From NCBI RefSeq assembly GCF_963678635.1, contig NC_087067.1:10771716-10835715 (forward strand): a DNA stretch of 64,000 nucleotides, written 5' to 3'. Below the pieces are notes generated by a model. That model had not been told where the DNA came from and made no database searches. It saw only the letters and a list, made by a program, of their open reading frames with translations. This document shows, piece by piece, positions 22,087-34,069 of the stretch. Positions within the stretch are counted from its first letter, which is position 1; each line of letters starts with the position of its first letter. Both the position numbers and the translations under genes were made by a program. The DNA comes from Symsagittifera roscoffensis (taxonomy: Eukaryota; Xenacoelomorpha; Acoela; Convolutidae).

Positions 22087-23056
22087 TATTTGAAAAACTA
22101 TTTTCAAAAATAATCTTTCATGGCGCTAAACCTTTTAATTGTACAATAACGACTGATAAAAACGACACTTGTCATTTTCCTGAAATCAGCTGTAAATTAA
22201 ACAACATCTAGAAAAAACATTTATTAAATATAACAATACAAAAATTAGATAGTAAAAATTATAAATTGTTGGTGTATATTAATCATCTCATCATCCCAGC
22301 TGCATCACCTAAGACATAAATTTCAAAAAACTAACAATCATCAAAACTAACACCTAACCTGAACGCTCTAATTTTAAACTATCAAGGCTTATCCTTACTT
22401 TCACTTAAATTAATTTCACTTAAAAAACAGATCATCAAGGCTTCCCCCCTTGGATCTTTAAATTGAACTATATCTAAATTTTTAAATTTCTAATCATTTG
22501 AATCTCTGATCATCAAGGCCTATCCTTTGATCAAATAGAACAATTTTGTTCTCCCCCACCACTTTTAATTCGTGTCTAACGACCTCAAACGTCGATTCAC
22601 TACCCAACCCTTCTCAAAGACCCACAATTAACAGAATTTTTTCAAACAAAACTAACCATTTCAATTAAGCTAAACAGTGAAGAACTTCGGTTACTCATCC
22701 TTCACTTGACCCCATTCCTCTTGGATGACCCAGGCTAAAACACTTAAACTTAGTAAGTCATAAAATACTATCTAACGAACTACTTGCGTTCTAATTATAC
22801 CTGAACCTTGTGGATCAATTATCTATTCTCTAACCCTTGATCACGAATCACAACCCCTAAGTAACATTAGGTAGGTCAATCTTAGCTTAAAATTAGTCAC
22901 GAGAAAGTACAAATCGTTCTTCCGAATCAATATACGCTTTTCTCTCCAACCCAAATATACGACCCAAGTTAAGCCTACCACAGAAAATTGTAGGAACTAA
23001 CAGTTTAAGGCATTAGAACCATTAATCCAGATTTTGCATCCATCATCCTAAGCCTT
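22087..23056 (+). promoter_or_regulatory. Long untranslated leader, second copy
   Basis: Non-coding stretch equivalent to 18148-19040. The conserved blocks are hairpin 22537-22552, the 24-nt identical block 22572-22595, and the nested UUCG hairpin 22676-22706. Confidence 0.5.
22676..22706 (+). promoter_or_regulatory. Nested leader hairpin with C(UUCG)G tetraloop, second copy
   Basis: Outer stem AGTGAA/TTCACT and inner AAC-UUCG-GUU, as at 18493-18523. Confidence 0.55.
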
Positions 23057-26000
23057 ATGTCAAGAGACAATTTAGGAAACAAACAAACAATCTTAATACA
23101 CAGTTGTTTAATTGACGACGAAAATTACGACCTCGTAATCACACCACACAGACAATCAGTAGGATATATAAAAAAAAGACAAACACTAAGAAAGAAGATA
23201 ATTAACAAATAAAATCAAGTTATTAGGAAAAATTTTTCAAAACGAAGAAACGCAGTCTCAGAATCAGAAACAACCGCAATACACGAACTTCACAATTTAA
23301 AAGACTCAATGAACAAAAATCATCAAATTTACGACCAACTTGATTTCACTGATTCAGAGAGCAGCATCAGTAAAAGGCAAACGAAAAATAAAAAATTGCT
23401 ACAAAAACAAACCAATACGTTTGTACAATTGGAACCAACCAATAAGAAACATTGAAAATTATACATTAACAGTAATACAACTTAAAAATGATTCGAAATG
23501 AAGATAACCCAGAAAATTCAGTACTTTTATTTTAAATATCACCATTAACTAAACCTCGCGGACAGATAGAATTATGTAAAGTTTTAATTTTAAATTTATT
23601 CGAAAAAGGAGAAAGCCCGTGCACAAAAAAGTTCCCGATTTAAAAATCAAAAGACAACTTCTTGATCACTATATCAAAGGTATATGTAGTCTCACATCAA
23701 ACTATGAAATCTACACAATAAAAATCAGATTACCAAACGCATTTCATGACAGATATCTCATTCAAACTGATGATGTCGATATTGAGTTTTCAAAAGTTTT
23801 TACACAATACATCAAAAACATACAACACCAAAACTCACAAAGAGCAAACTCGATATTTACAAACGATGTATTGTCACTTATCTATAGCCATTTATCTATA
23901 TTAGAATTGGATGCACCTCAAGGCGATTCACCTACTCAAACATCTCGACATACAATTGTACGAGAGGAAACACAAATATTTTCAAAATTTTTCCTTGCAA
24001 TTCCAGAAAATCTAAAAAATGATCAAATAAAACAGAATGTTAAACACAATTTACAAAAAATCTTAGCATGGTTCATAATCGATTATTTTAGTCACAGTAT
24101 TGATCTTATTGAACAAGCAAGAAAAACTTTTCGACACAAAGTACAGATGACGAAACTGTACTAGCAGAACAATCAGACTATGTATGGGACCCTGAATGGT
24201 CCTATGAATTATTTATCAATATACCAACAGATATATCAAGTCAGGCAATTAGCACTATCTCTATTAATAAAGTTTATGTTAGAGTATATCCATTTACAGT
24301 TGACGCAACACCTTTAAACTATAATTCATTCTTCCCTGAAAGAACAGGAAATAATAGTTTAAATTCTACATTTATAAATCATGATAACTTAAGCGGAACA
24401 AGAAATCTTACACAACAAGATATACAAAACCCATCACATTTTGTAAACGAAGAAATAGTTGAAACAATAACAACAACAGAAGCACAACGAAGCATGTCAC
24501 CTATTCAACACAATTTTACAACTCCAAAAATAAAAAATCAACGTTTCAACAAAAAACAATCATACAATCCACAGTAAAACCCTCTGTTGCACAAAAACAT
24601 TAATCAATGGATTAACAAACGTTTCGACCAGTAACAAAACCATCATACAAACAACACAGAAATGATTTGGCAGAACACAATTACAACTATGTAAATGGGT
24701 CAAAAACGACAACAATTAGAACAAATACTCAAATATTTGCACAAAGTCAGAATGTACCAAAACCAATTTTAAACTCAGTATGTTTTCATGATCAACCACA
24801 ATTCTCATAAGAACAAAATGGAAACTACCCATTTTTTCAACAACGTAAAAATAATACAAATGGACATCATACCAAAATTCAATCTCATCATTACGCACAG
24901 AATTATTTTCCATCAGTTGATGATGAATACTATAGCCAAAATCATCAACATTTTTCCTCAAACGAAATACCTCATTCTTACAGTATTGGTCAACCAGATA
25001 TTTTTGAATCATACACACGAAATGAACAAAAAGCACAACCTAGAAATAATCCAACATCTTTCAACAATAATTTTCAACAACAAAAAACCAGTTAACATAC
25101 ATTCGTACCAACCAACTCAGATGCACAATGAAATTCCACTGCCATGTTATTTACAACAACACGAAATAACAAAAAGCCAACAAAAATTGTTCTCAAATGC
25201 CACATGCCGCAGAATTACTACAAATGACTATGAGTCCATACTTAATGGGTCGATTATCAATAACATCAAAAAACCACTAATGGTTTTCACAGGCACAGAT
25301 CCTGAATACTCTGTAGAAGATTAACTAAATGCAGTCACAGCAAATTTATTTTTAATTATAGGACCTGAACCAGTAAACACGCCAATTCATCAAAATTGGA
25401 TACATAGACGCACAGCTTAATCCAAACTACCCTTGACGGCGCAGCCCAAAAATGGTTTTCAGTTTTACCTATAGAAATAAAATCATATTGGAAAAGATTC
25501 ACACAAGAATTCTCAAAAATGATTGATTCAGAAAGAAATAAACAACATCAAAAAGTTTTATGCAATAAAATTTGTAGACTAACAAATGAAACAATAAAAC
25601 AACTTGCACTAAGAATAGAAACACTAGTCCGAAAGCATACTCACTTAATACTCATGATTATAAAAATACAAATTTGACAGAAATCCTAATGATGACTCTA
25701 ACACCTCAATTGCGAAAAATAGCATTAAAGAAGAGAGCATCACATCCTTCCTCAATCCGAGAACCAGATTTAGACTTTAGAAAACAAGAAGATGGACAAG
25801 AACAAGCTGAAATCTCTATGAAATTAGAAGAAACAGAAAAAAACTAAAGCTACAGTATGTAAACAACATCCAAACCACTACTTCACAAATAAACAACATC
25901 AACGACTCTGATACAGTTTTATCCGAAAAAAATCACCGAATTTTTTAGAACATTTACGAGAAAAACCCAAATTTTAAAGGCAAACCATCATTCAAAAAAT

Positions 26001-26535
26001 GGTGTAACTATTGTCGACGATACGGACACAGTATCGCTGAATGCAGACAAAAACAACAAGATAAGCAAAACAAACCACAAAACATAGAGAACCCAACAAA
26101 TCATTTCATCAATACATGAAAAAAGATCAAAATTTACCCAACAAAAACACTCATAGTAATAATTTTTCAGGAAAATCACTTCCATATAACTCAAATTACT
26201 CCAGACAATCACCCTACAATACAAATTATAGACGACAATCACCATACCAAAGAAATTCACAAATTTGTTCGAAAAACAGATATAGTCGATCACATAGTCG
26301 AAATAATCAATATCAAAATAACTATTCAAGATCAAATTCAAACCAACCCAAATTTTCGTTTATTGCCAGATTCCATTCAAATTCTATAAATAAAAACCAT
26401 TTAAATAAACAATCGAGAATCTCTTCATACAATCAATATAGAAACTATTTCAACGATAGGAATAGAAACTATTCAAACAATCGAAACCCCAAATATCAAA
26501 AAAAATCGATCACGCGAAATTCCAACAACAGATAA
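23057..26535 (+). pseudogene. gag: gag of the second element
   Basis: ATG at 23057 (MSRDNLGNKQTI) aligns with 18147 of the first copy. Basic N-terminal domain 23057-23460 (YDLVITPH, VGYI, RNAVSESE). An open domain follows at 23619-24164 (KIRLPNAFHDRYLIQTDD, LAWFIIDYFSHSIDLIEQ). A Q/N-rich stretch comes next, then a capsid-like part around 25280-25700 (LMVFTGTDPEYSVED). A canonical CX2CX4HX4C zinc knuckle, CNYCRRYGHSIAEC, is at 26003-26044, and an R/S/N/Y-rich nucleic-acid-binding tail at 26116-26535. Interrupted by several stops and frameshifts (for example near 24165, 24577 and 25324). Gag would form the particle and bind the element RNA. Confidence 0.82.
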
Positions 26536-26974
26536 AAATATAATAGTTATCAAAAAAGATCACGCGATAATTCACAAAACAGAATTTCGAGCAATAACAA
26601 CAGACAAAGAAACTACTCTCAATCACTACATAGGAGTAACACACGTTATCAAAAATCACAACAAAATTACAGGAGTAGTACACCTAAACATCAAAGACAA
26701 GTAAATCATGTACAATCAACTGAAGAAACTCAACCAGACCCACCGGTTTTGACAATAACGAAAGCACAGAATTGCAATTAAACAACACCAATTGCGAATT
26801 CACAGATAGTGAAAGTGATACATAAAACTTAATTTCAATTAACATAATAAACGTTGAAAATGACTATGAGCCATTATATATCAACAACCGATATATTCCC
26901 ACATATATCAAAACCATGATCAATTTCTTTTGAATTATTATAGAATATCTATATCCAATAATACAACAAAAAAA
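26536..26974 (+). pseudogene. Gag-protease linker, second element, cut by gap
   Basis: Basic, N/Q/R-rich coding remains homologous to 14400-15014. The sequence stops in an A-run at the scaffold gap just before the protease would begin. Confidence 0.5.
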
Positions 26975-27174
26975 NNNNNNNNNNNNNNNNNNNNNNNNNN
27001 NNNNNNNNNNNNNNNNNNNNNNNNNNNNNNNNNNNNNNNNNNNNNNNNNNNNNNNNNNNNNNNNNNNNNNNNNNNNNNNNNNNNNNNNNNNNNNNNNNNN
27101 NNNNNNNNNNNNNNNNNNNNNNNNNNNNNNNNNNNNNNNNNNNNNNNNNNNNNNNNNNNNNNNNNNNNNNNNNN
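26975..27174. other. Assembly gap, 200 N
   Basis: Exactly 200 unknown bases, a conventional scaffold-gap length, so the true distance is unknown. The plus-strand LTR element is lost here. Confidence 0.98.
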
Positions 27175-28076
27175 TAGGATTTTGTAAATGAACGTAAGTT
27201 CCTACCCCTAAAGTAAAAGAACCCCTCCTTAGGATCTTGTTAAGCTGAGCTTAACAACCGGGACCCGATACAATAATTCTTTCTAATTCCCTTTAAAGCG
27301 GTCGCTTTTGCCTCGATAATTCAAGTTAATCGTCCTAATTCCTGAACTTTTCTTTTTCGTCCTAGTTTCATGTGGATATCATTTCCTGGCTTTCTTTCTT
27401 TTCGTAAAAGATTTGTCATGCTATTAAAAGTTTGTTATTGTAAACGAGACAAAGGATTTCACACATCTGTTTGAATTAACACTTGGTTTGCGTCAACTAG
27501 TTTATTTCCCTGAAGCTATTTATGCTAAAACAGTGATTGAGCCCAATACGAGTTTTTATTAGTTGTAAATTATTAAAAACCAAAACATATACAAGTCGAA
27601 TTATAAAAAAGACGAACAGTAAAAACCATCTGAAATTATATGTTTCAGAATTTAATATTTATTGTTTTGGTTTTCTTTGCGCTGTTTTTTAGATGGTTGT
27701 TCTTCTGAAGCTTCAGTTAAAATAAATGGGTTATTTATTGGGGTACTAAATTACAAAATTTAAAGCCTAGAATGATTCAGATAGAGCCGAAAACTTTTTC
27801 TGACTAATTTTAACTGTGAAACAGTAATTTCCTAATGATTTCAAGCCCACTTCTTGGTTTGCTTAAATAGGTATAATAAAAAGTAGAGATATGAGATAAA
27901 AGTATTCAGAAAAAAAACGCCCTCAACTATCTAATTAAGTTGAAATAAAATAATAAACTTAAAAAACGAAAATTTTGCAAATTAGATACCTTGATAGTTG
28001 CCGATGCACGATAAGCATAGATTGTCATTTGAATAAGTAAAAGATATCGGAATCAAAGTTTCCTTCATGTCATTCA
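27175..28076. other. Spacer, no gene recognised
   Basis: AT-rich. I see no continuation of the LTR element after the gap and no coding frame of note. Confidence 0.4.
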
Positions 28077-28196
28077 GTTTCCCGTGAAAAATTTCATGTC
28101 ATGTCCTTCGAAATAATAAGGCATGGCCGTTTGGTTTAAGGGGCAATAGCTAAACCCGGCGTTGCTCGTCGCTACGCTCCTCGGAAACGCCTCCCG
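28077..28196 (+). repeat. Left arm of a ~120-bp inverted repeat
   Basis: Contains a GC-rich core (CCCGGCGTTGCTCG, CGCTACGCTCCTCGG) and the string GGCATGGCC. Its reverse complement matches 31663-31781 at roughly 80%. The core is partly self-complementary (GGCGTT/AACGCC). It could be the terminal repeat of a 3.7-kb element or two copies of a short dispersed repeat. Confidence 0.65.
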
Positions 28197-29320
28197 TTCT
28201 GTAAATTCAAGTGAAAAAATTTTTTTTTTCAAAATAAAGGAAAACCTCAAACTTATTATGTTGTGAAAAAAGGAAAATTAAATTTTTAGAAAAACTGTCT
28301 TTGAAATCTATCAACAAAAAAATCCAGCACTTTTTTTAGAATCTCGAGTACAGTTCTACTGGTCGTGTTCGAAACTTAAAAAACATAAATTTTTAACTTT
28401 TTTTTCTTCAATTTTAGCTTAAATTATTTGTTCTTATTTTAAATTCAAGTGAATGTGGTTTGAAATTTTTAGGAGCTATCTGATACCTAATTAGGTCAAG
28501 CGCAGAAATTAAAAAACAACTATAGCCCAATCAATAAGAGTAGATGCTTAAAAAGATGTGATTTTTGAGAAAATCTGATTTTTGTGTAATTTTTTTTAAA
28601 AATTGGGAAAAAACTTTTTGTGTCCAAATTCATTGAAACTACCCTCAACCAATTTGCCATGAATTTCTGAGCAGGGTTAAGGGTCCTGTTCATTTTTCGA
28701 AAAAAAAAATCTTCAATTTTCATTTTTTCATTTTTTTTACCAAAAAATTGTCAGTTTTACACCCAAAACATGTAAATAAATATAATATAAAGCAGAATTA
28801 TGGCTAAAAACACTCTGTTACTTTGCGTAAGTATCATGAGAGAGAGAGAGAGTGCATAGCACGAAGTATTATGAAAGAGAGAGTGCAGAGAGTGTTTGAT
28901 AAAAAAGCCAAGTAAATATGGTTGGACTATCAACAAGAAAAGGTTGAACACTTCCATATTTATCTTTCTTTTGACAAGAAAGCAAAATCCTGAAAAAGAT
29001 ATTCCAAATGAAGTTCACTACTGAGCAAGTGTATTTATCTCTCTCTCTCTCTCTCTCTCTCATTCTTTCTCAAACAACAATTTTAGCGAAAAATTATTCT
29101 CGATTTATGATTTTTTTCTAGTTTTTCTAGTTTTTCTCTAACGTTTTGTTGAAAATTTTATGGGGCAAATTTTATTTGATCTGTTAAGCAAAATAAAAAC
29201 TGATAAAAATAGTATACACACAGTAATGTTAAAACAGCTTAAAAATCAAATCAAACAAAAATGAATTTATAAAACCTTGGAATAATATTTGAAACAAAGG
29301 AAAGTTTTTTGCTTAAGTTA
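28197..29320. other. Non-coding, with GA and CT microsatellites
   Basis: A/T-rich with homopolymer runs. A (GA)n run is at about 28837-28852 and a (CT)n run at about 29038-29061. No gene recognised. Confidence 0.45.
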
Positions 29321-30091
29321 TTAGAACTCTCCAAACTGTAGTTTTCTCATTTTTGGCGCATAGCAAGCTGCATTTGGAAGGGTGCCTTGAATGAGATCTG
29401 GGATCACTAGATAAATTGTCTCCGCCTTCGATGAAACCAGAGCATCCGAATAGGAAGTTGATTGTTCTGGAGTTGAAACTGCACCCCTAACAAACGACTC
29501 GGGAGACATTGCTGTCGGAATTTTCCAGTACGCTTCCCGCTCTGCATAATCACGAATACATCTCTCCTGATTTTCGTACAATTGCATTTACTAGCAGTCA
29601 TACGCGAAGAGAATTTTTTTTGGAGACTGCTCGAGCGAGGTTGTGTCGTTTATCTCAGTCTTTTCTAATGCCGGATAGCTCTCGTGAATAGTGCAACTCT
29701 CGTAGATTCGTTTTCGATTCTGTCTAAGTAGATCGATGTGATCAAGGAGGTAGTTCGGTAGCATGATATGACTTTTTGTAGTCCATTCCTCGTTTTGATT
29801 CTCGTCGTTTTTTCGGGGAGCCAAGTCATTGAACGGACTTGCTGTAGACGGAGAGACTCTCTCTTTCTGTTGATGGATGACTGCAATCGACTCTCTCGTG
29901 TATGTTTGGTAGATAATTGTTCTTTCTCGATCAGACACTGAGATTATTTGTAAAGGACTAGTCATGACTTGAAGAGGTTTAAAGTTTTGTTTAAATGAAA
30001 TGACTGAACTACCGAAATGAAATTGAGAGAATGAAAAGTATGAAAAGTTTATTAATGAGAATGAGACCAAGAAAGGGGTGGCATAGTTCAA
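29321..30091 (-). CDS. Two consecutive unrecognised ORFs
   Basis: 29591-30091 (166 codons, with an internal start MTSPLQIISVSDRER at about 29963) and 29321-29587 (88 codons, ending RKLQFGEF) follow each other with only a TAG-TAA pair between them in the same frame. They may be one gene broken by stops or a two-gene unit. They are polar and charged with no membrane segment apart from a hydrophobic start in the longer reading, and no motif I know. They lie inside the inverted-repeat pair and diverge from the PC4-like gene at 30590. Confidence 0.4.
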
Positions 30092-30589
30092 TTAGGTCAA
30101 AGCTAATAACTTTTTAGGCGAGGCTATCAAATTTTATTCATTCTTTTAAGCATGACGCCTGAGGTCATGTTAAGAATGAATGTGAAAACCCAATTTTTTA
30201 GATTTATGTGATAGATTTATTGTAGTGGCTATGGGCGAAAGCACTCAAGTTCAAGTTTTCATGATAGTTTGCGACATTCTTTGTGATGCGGTTAAAAATG
30301 CATTACCCTGATTCATAGCAGTCATTAAATTAACCGTCACAATAAAAAATACTAGACGATTTTCCGAGTATAGTCGGGGGGAAAAGTAACTAAAAACCCA
30401 TTTAAAAAGTGGTTTATCGTTAAAGAAAACATATCCTTGGTGATTAAGTTTTATCAAAATGGATTAGGGCGCTCGTAAAAATTATCACCTGAAATTTTAC
30501 TTTGAAAGCGCTTGATCTGTCTCGTATACTGTGATCAGTCATTCTTCAACGTTCCACACTAAAAACCAGTTGGTTGTTATTCATTTATA

Positions 30590-30949
30590 ATGTACACTTC
30601 TCTTGAAACGGATGTTGACTATTTCGACGGTTTTAAGGATATGTTTTCGAATGATAAACGTTTAGTTAGAGTCGGTGCAAAAACATTCGCACAGACTGGT
30701 ACTTAAATAACCCTCAAATTGTACAAAAAATACGAAGAGGGAACTTTCAAGTATCGAAAAGGAATAAATTTGTCAACTGGTGAATTCGAGTCCTTGCCGG
30801 ACAAGTATATAAAAATCAAAAGATTGACGAAAGCAAAAAGTTGCGACGTGACTGGAAAACTTAGAAAAAAGCGAAACAAATCTAAAAAATCTTCATGCTC
30901 TCAAAAGGAACGCGAAAGTAAAAACGATTATAACTGTCGGGTTGTGTAA
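30590..30949 (+). pseudogene. PC4/p15-like single-stranded DNA-binding protein, one nonsense codon
   Basis: ATG at 30590, MYTSLETDVDYFDGF. The stretch VRVGAKTFAQTG, then ITLKLYKKYEEG and FKYRKGINLSTGEFESL has the order of a PC4 C-terminal domain (beta strands with ..I.L..Y.., then K-G-I-x-L-x-x-x-E-F). A TAA near 30704 separates the two halves; the frame then runs to 30949 with a Lys-rich tail. PC4-like proteins bind single-stranded DNA and act in transcription or replication. The assignment is from pattern recall only. It faces away from the minus-strand ORFs at 29321-30091. Confidence 0.4.
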
Positions 30950-30985
30950 CATTATTAACTCGTTATTCTATTGAAATTCAAAGCA

Positions 30986-31608
30986 ATGGTTGAAGCAATT
31001 TATGAGCAATCCCCTGATTATTTCGAACAGTTCAATAAAAATTACAATTTTTTCATCCTGAATAATGAACCCAACTTCTCAGATTTCGCTTCAAAAGCAA
31101 ATTTTGCGGTAGCCTCCCATTCGAAAAAATTAGATTTTTGCAATCATTCGATTGACAACAAAAAACATTATCATGTGCTGGTTGAATTCACAAAAGAGTC
31201 TACCGATTTATTAAACAAGATGACTTCAAAAGCCTTCGTTGTCCCTTGTCTTCTCTCTACATTCAAATATTTAATTTTGGGTTGCTCCAACCATGAATTG
31301 TCTGGCCCTCTGATGTAAAAACTGAAAAAAGCTGTGAATTATAATTCCATCAACAACCTAGATGTTAGTGGTGTTCCAGTTCGCAGACGATTGCCTCAAG
31401 TTTGCTTCGGCTCGCAGACTGAATCTGTTCAAACTCAAACTGACATGATTACGTAACAATTGAACGCTTTACTAATATTTTGAATGGTGAAAATGCTGCT
31501 GAGTTTTCAAGAATAATTGACATAATTTTAAGTGGGTATGATTGTATGAAAATTGATTCAAACACTTTGTTTGTGAAATTTGTCATGGAGAAGAAATTCA
31601 AGTTTTAA
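30986..31608 (+). pseudogene. Possible HUH/Rep-like replication protein fragment
   Basis: Starts MVEAIYEQSPDYFEQF. The segment LDFCNHSIDNKKHYHVLVEF carries an H-x-H in a hydrophobic strand, like motif II of rolling-circle and parvovirus-type initiators. A stop at 31316 and a frameshift near 31455 break the gene. The later parts (KKAVNYNSINNLDVSG, then ILSGYDCMKIDS) still look coding up to 31608. No helicase domain is present. The stop codons and missing motifs keep the assignment weak. Confidence 0.35.
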
Positions 31609-31662
31609 ATATTGGTTTTATTTCGCTCTCTTGTATATCAAAAAAATAATACTACAAAAGCA

Positions 31663-31781
31663 GGAGGCGTTCCCGAGGAGCGTAGCAACGAGCAACGCCG
31701 GGTTAGCTATTGCCCGCTAAACCAAATGGCCATGCCTTAATCTTTCAAAGGACTTGATATGAAACTTTTCGCGGTTCACTA
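31663..31781 (-). repeat. Right arm of the inverted repeat
   Basis: Reverse complement of 28077-28196. It lies less than 100 bp from the end of the protease gene, so it may alternatively mark the end of the Polinton. Confidence 0.65.
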
Positions 31782-31869
31782 AAACTTGTAGAAAATAAAA
31801 CCTGTTGTTGATAAGAATGAATTTACAAAAATGAGTTTATAAATTTTACAAAAACATCAAAAAAATAGT

Positions 31870-32181
31870 TTAGAATAACATATGTTTAGCAAATTTTATC
31901 AAATCATGATCATTAAGTTTGAAACCTATTGGAAATCTATTTGTAACTATAATATGAGCAACATAAATACAATAAAGTCCGCATAAATCAGCTGATTGTA
32001 TTGGTTTTGTCATCAGTAGTTGATTTCCCTCGTGAATTGTACGCCGCATATTCTTGTACACGAGGGGATAATAATATAATTTTTTACCTAGAGGATCTGC
32101 AAAGAGGGTCTGTCCTCCAGCTTGATCAAAAAGCAACCAGTGGGTTCCAGATTGATCCGATGGTGACGCATTCATAATCAT
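31870..32181 (-). CDS. Polinton maturation protease, adenain (C5) type
   Basis: Cysteine protease expected to process capsid proteins. Catalytic order as in adenain: His in SGTHWLLFD, an acidic residue in FADPLGKKL, and the nucleophile Cys in SADLCGLYCIYVAHII near the C-terminus. About 104 residues remain open. The likely N-terminal part (MELVNRCKHLKYRF at about 32280) is in another frame, so one frameshift exists upstream. It follows the major capsid gene on the same strand. Confidence 0.75.
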   Translation of the reverse strand: MIMNASPSDQSGTHWLLFDQAGGQTLFADPLGKKLYYYPLVYKNMRRTIHEGNQLLMTKPIQSADLCGLYCIYVAHIIVTNRFPIGFKLNDHDLIKFAKHMLF

Positions 32182-32306
32182 GAACGTGCTATTTCAGAAC
32201 TGAAGAGCATGGAAAATCTGCCGGAAAAATACCTCTAAAGCGATATTTCAAATGTTTACAACGGTTAACAAGTTCCATTATTTGAAGATTATTGATGTCT
32301 AGCTTA

Positions 32307-33575
32307 GGTCATAAGAGTGTTTTTGGTAGTTTTCTATCTGAACGCACATAAACTGTTGATGCACGCTCTCCCATAAATAATAACTCGACGTTATTAGCGA
32401 GACCTAGGTCAAACTTGACTTCGACCGAAATAGTGCAATTGGTCAATTCAGGATGAATGAAATCGTGTACAGCTTTCTGAGTAGATGTGAGATCAAAAGC
32501 CATAATATAATGATTATCATAATTAGCGAGACTGATTCCATGACTAGTGTTCAAAACAAAACCAAGAGCCTCACGCGTATTGTAAATTTTTTTTATTGTC
32601 TGTCGTTGAGATGGGAATTCCGGCAATGAATAGGCCGTTTCTGTACACAATGACCTCATTTAACCCAAACTTCTGGTAATGAAAAGGGTTTGTCCTATTG
32701 GTACCCAAATAAGCTTCGTTTATGCTCATTGATACTATCATTCTTCGAACAAGTTCTTTTGCGAAAACATCCTCTTGTCGCCAAATTTGTACTCCTGCAG
32801 TTTCGAGAAAAAATTTTGATACTACTTCGATTTAATTGTAAATTGCCGGGTTCTTATTTTTTTTCTATTGATGAGAAAACATAGTCAGTCACAGCCATCT
32901 TTCTGACATAGAGATTAGCTTCGATTATTTGAACCATGTAAGGTTTAGCTGCATCTTCAGATATGACAACTAAATCTTTAGGAGAACGTCTAAGAGACAA
33001 TCAAATTGTCACACCGCTAAGAAGGTGCTTGTCACACGATAAGAAGTCGCAAGCAATTTTACCAAACAGCTTCAGCTCGTTCGAGGCCGAAACGAGACCT
33101 TTACGCTCCGTAACATCCTCAGCTCTCCTTCCATTACCGTCAATAGCTGATGGGTTTTCTTCATAACAAAAAACTTGACAAGCCAACCATGGTTTCTTGG
33201 CATCCTTACCGTATGAAAACTTGGTCTCAATAAAGCTTTTATGGGCAAAATTAGCGTTGGTAGTGGATATTTTCTCACCATTCAGCGACAGTGTACACTC
33301 AGAAAACAATGAAGATAAAGGATTATTAACAAAACACGGCGTATCTCTGTTTGCCGCTTCTGTAGCATAAGTTCGAAGCACGGTTCCATTGTTTCGAACA
33401 ATTCGTGCAACTTTTTTCAAACGAGTACTTCAAACTCGAGCATAAGACCATCAGGACAATAGGAAGGTCCAATTTTTTGGGTGAATGCGTTTTCAAAAAA
33501 GACAAGTAAAGGCGGTTTTTCAAATAAGTCCAGCGAGCTGTGAGTTGCTTCACTCGGGATTAAATTATAAATCAT
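32307..33575 (-). pseudogene. Major capsid protein (double jelly-roll), unit 1, only copy with a C-terminus
   Basis: About 422 codons. Starts at 33575 (MIYNLIPSEAT), overlapping the stop of the pX-like gene by 11 nt. Diagnostic segments: FVNNPLSSLFSECTLSLNGE and SFIETKFSYG, as in the Polinton/adintovirus hexon family (the family that includes C. elegans F54H12.2, from recall). The C-terminal segment 32309-32659 ends ISVEVKFDLGLANNVELLF. Lesions: TGA in place of the tryptophan codon near 33420, and a short deletion around 32870 that shifts the frame. Confidence 0.78.
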
Positions 33576-33975
33576 TTTTAACCCTTGTAAAGAAATCGGA
33601 GCGACTTCTCTGTGCAGTTAGTTTTCTGGGAATGGCGCGTCTTGTTTTTCGTTCCACCACCGTTGTTCTTTTTTTTGGATGACTTTTTTGAAATCTACTT
33701 CCTCCTCCTTTTTGCTTTTTGATGGTTTTTCTGAGCTTGCTTTTGAGTGCCTGCTACGGGCTTTTTCTTTTTGTTGCAACTTCTATCAGTTCTGGAGCTG
33801 CCTGAAGAAATAGTTCTTTTCCGATCTTTTTTGCTGCTAGTATCACAAACTTTCGAGCCAATGGAAGTGCAACTCTTCCTAGTCCCAAGGCTAATGCACC
33901 AGAGCGAATGCCTCGTTGTCTATAATGCCCCGAGAAATGTGGTAGGTTTGCTTGGTTGTGGTAATATGAATCCAT
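33565..33975 (-). pseudogene. pX-like basic capsid-associated protein, unit 1
   Basis: MDSYYHNQANLPHFSGHYRQ, then a hydrophobic/amphipathic stretch (ALGLGRVALPLARKF) and a K/R-rich tail ending FFTRVKNDL. This resembles the small membrane-active or core proteins (pX/pVI-like) beside hexon in Polintons. A TAG at about 33753 interrupts it. Its last codons overlap the MCP start. Confidence 0.6.
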
Positions 33976-34069
33976 ATTGATCAATTGCTTAACTTTTGAA
34001 ATTTCAAAGTCAGAACAATTTTTCCCCCTCCAACGAAAGGAGCAAGTCCTCCAGTTTCTGTGCGCAAGT

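Larger units (their letters stand above)
21381..26974 (+). mobile_element. Second copy of the large LTR element, 5' part only, opposite strand
   Basis: Diverged relative of 1112-19777 in inverted orientation. It holds the 5' LTR, primer-binding site, leader ORF, leader hairpins, gag with an intact zinc knuckle, and the start of the pre-protease linker, then runs into the 200-N gap. No continuation is recognised after the gap. The two copies share protein-level similarity but differ at many bases, so they are separate old insertions and not one recent inversion. Confidence 0.83.

Noticed and set aside
28837-29061. GA and CT runs as an inverted pair with regulatory meaning
   Set aside because: Simple microsatellites, impure and of different length, with no gene placed to use them.
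33747-33980. Open frames on the plus strand across the capsid units
   Set aside because: They are antisense shadows of the pX-like and capsid genes and repeat only because those genes are triplicated.
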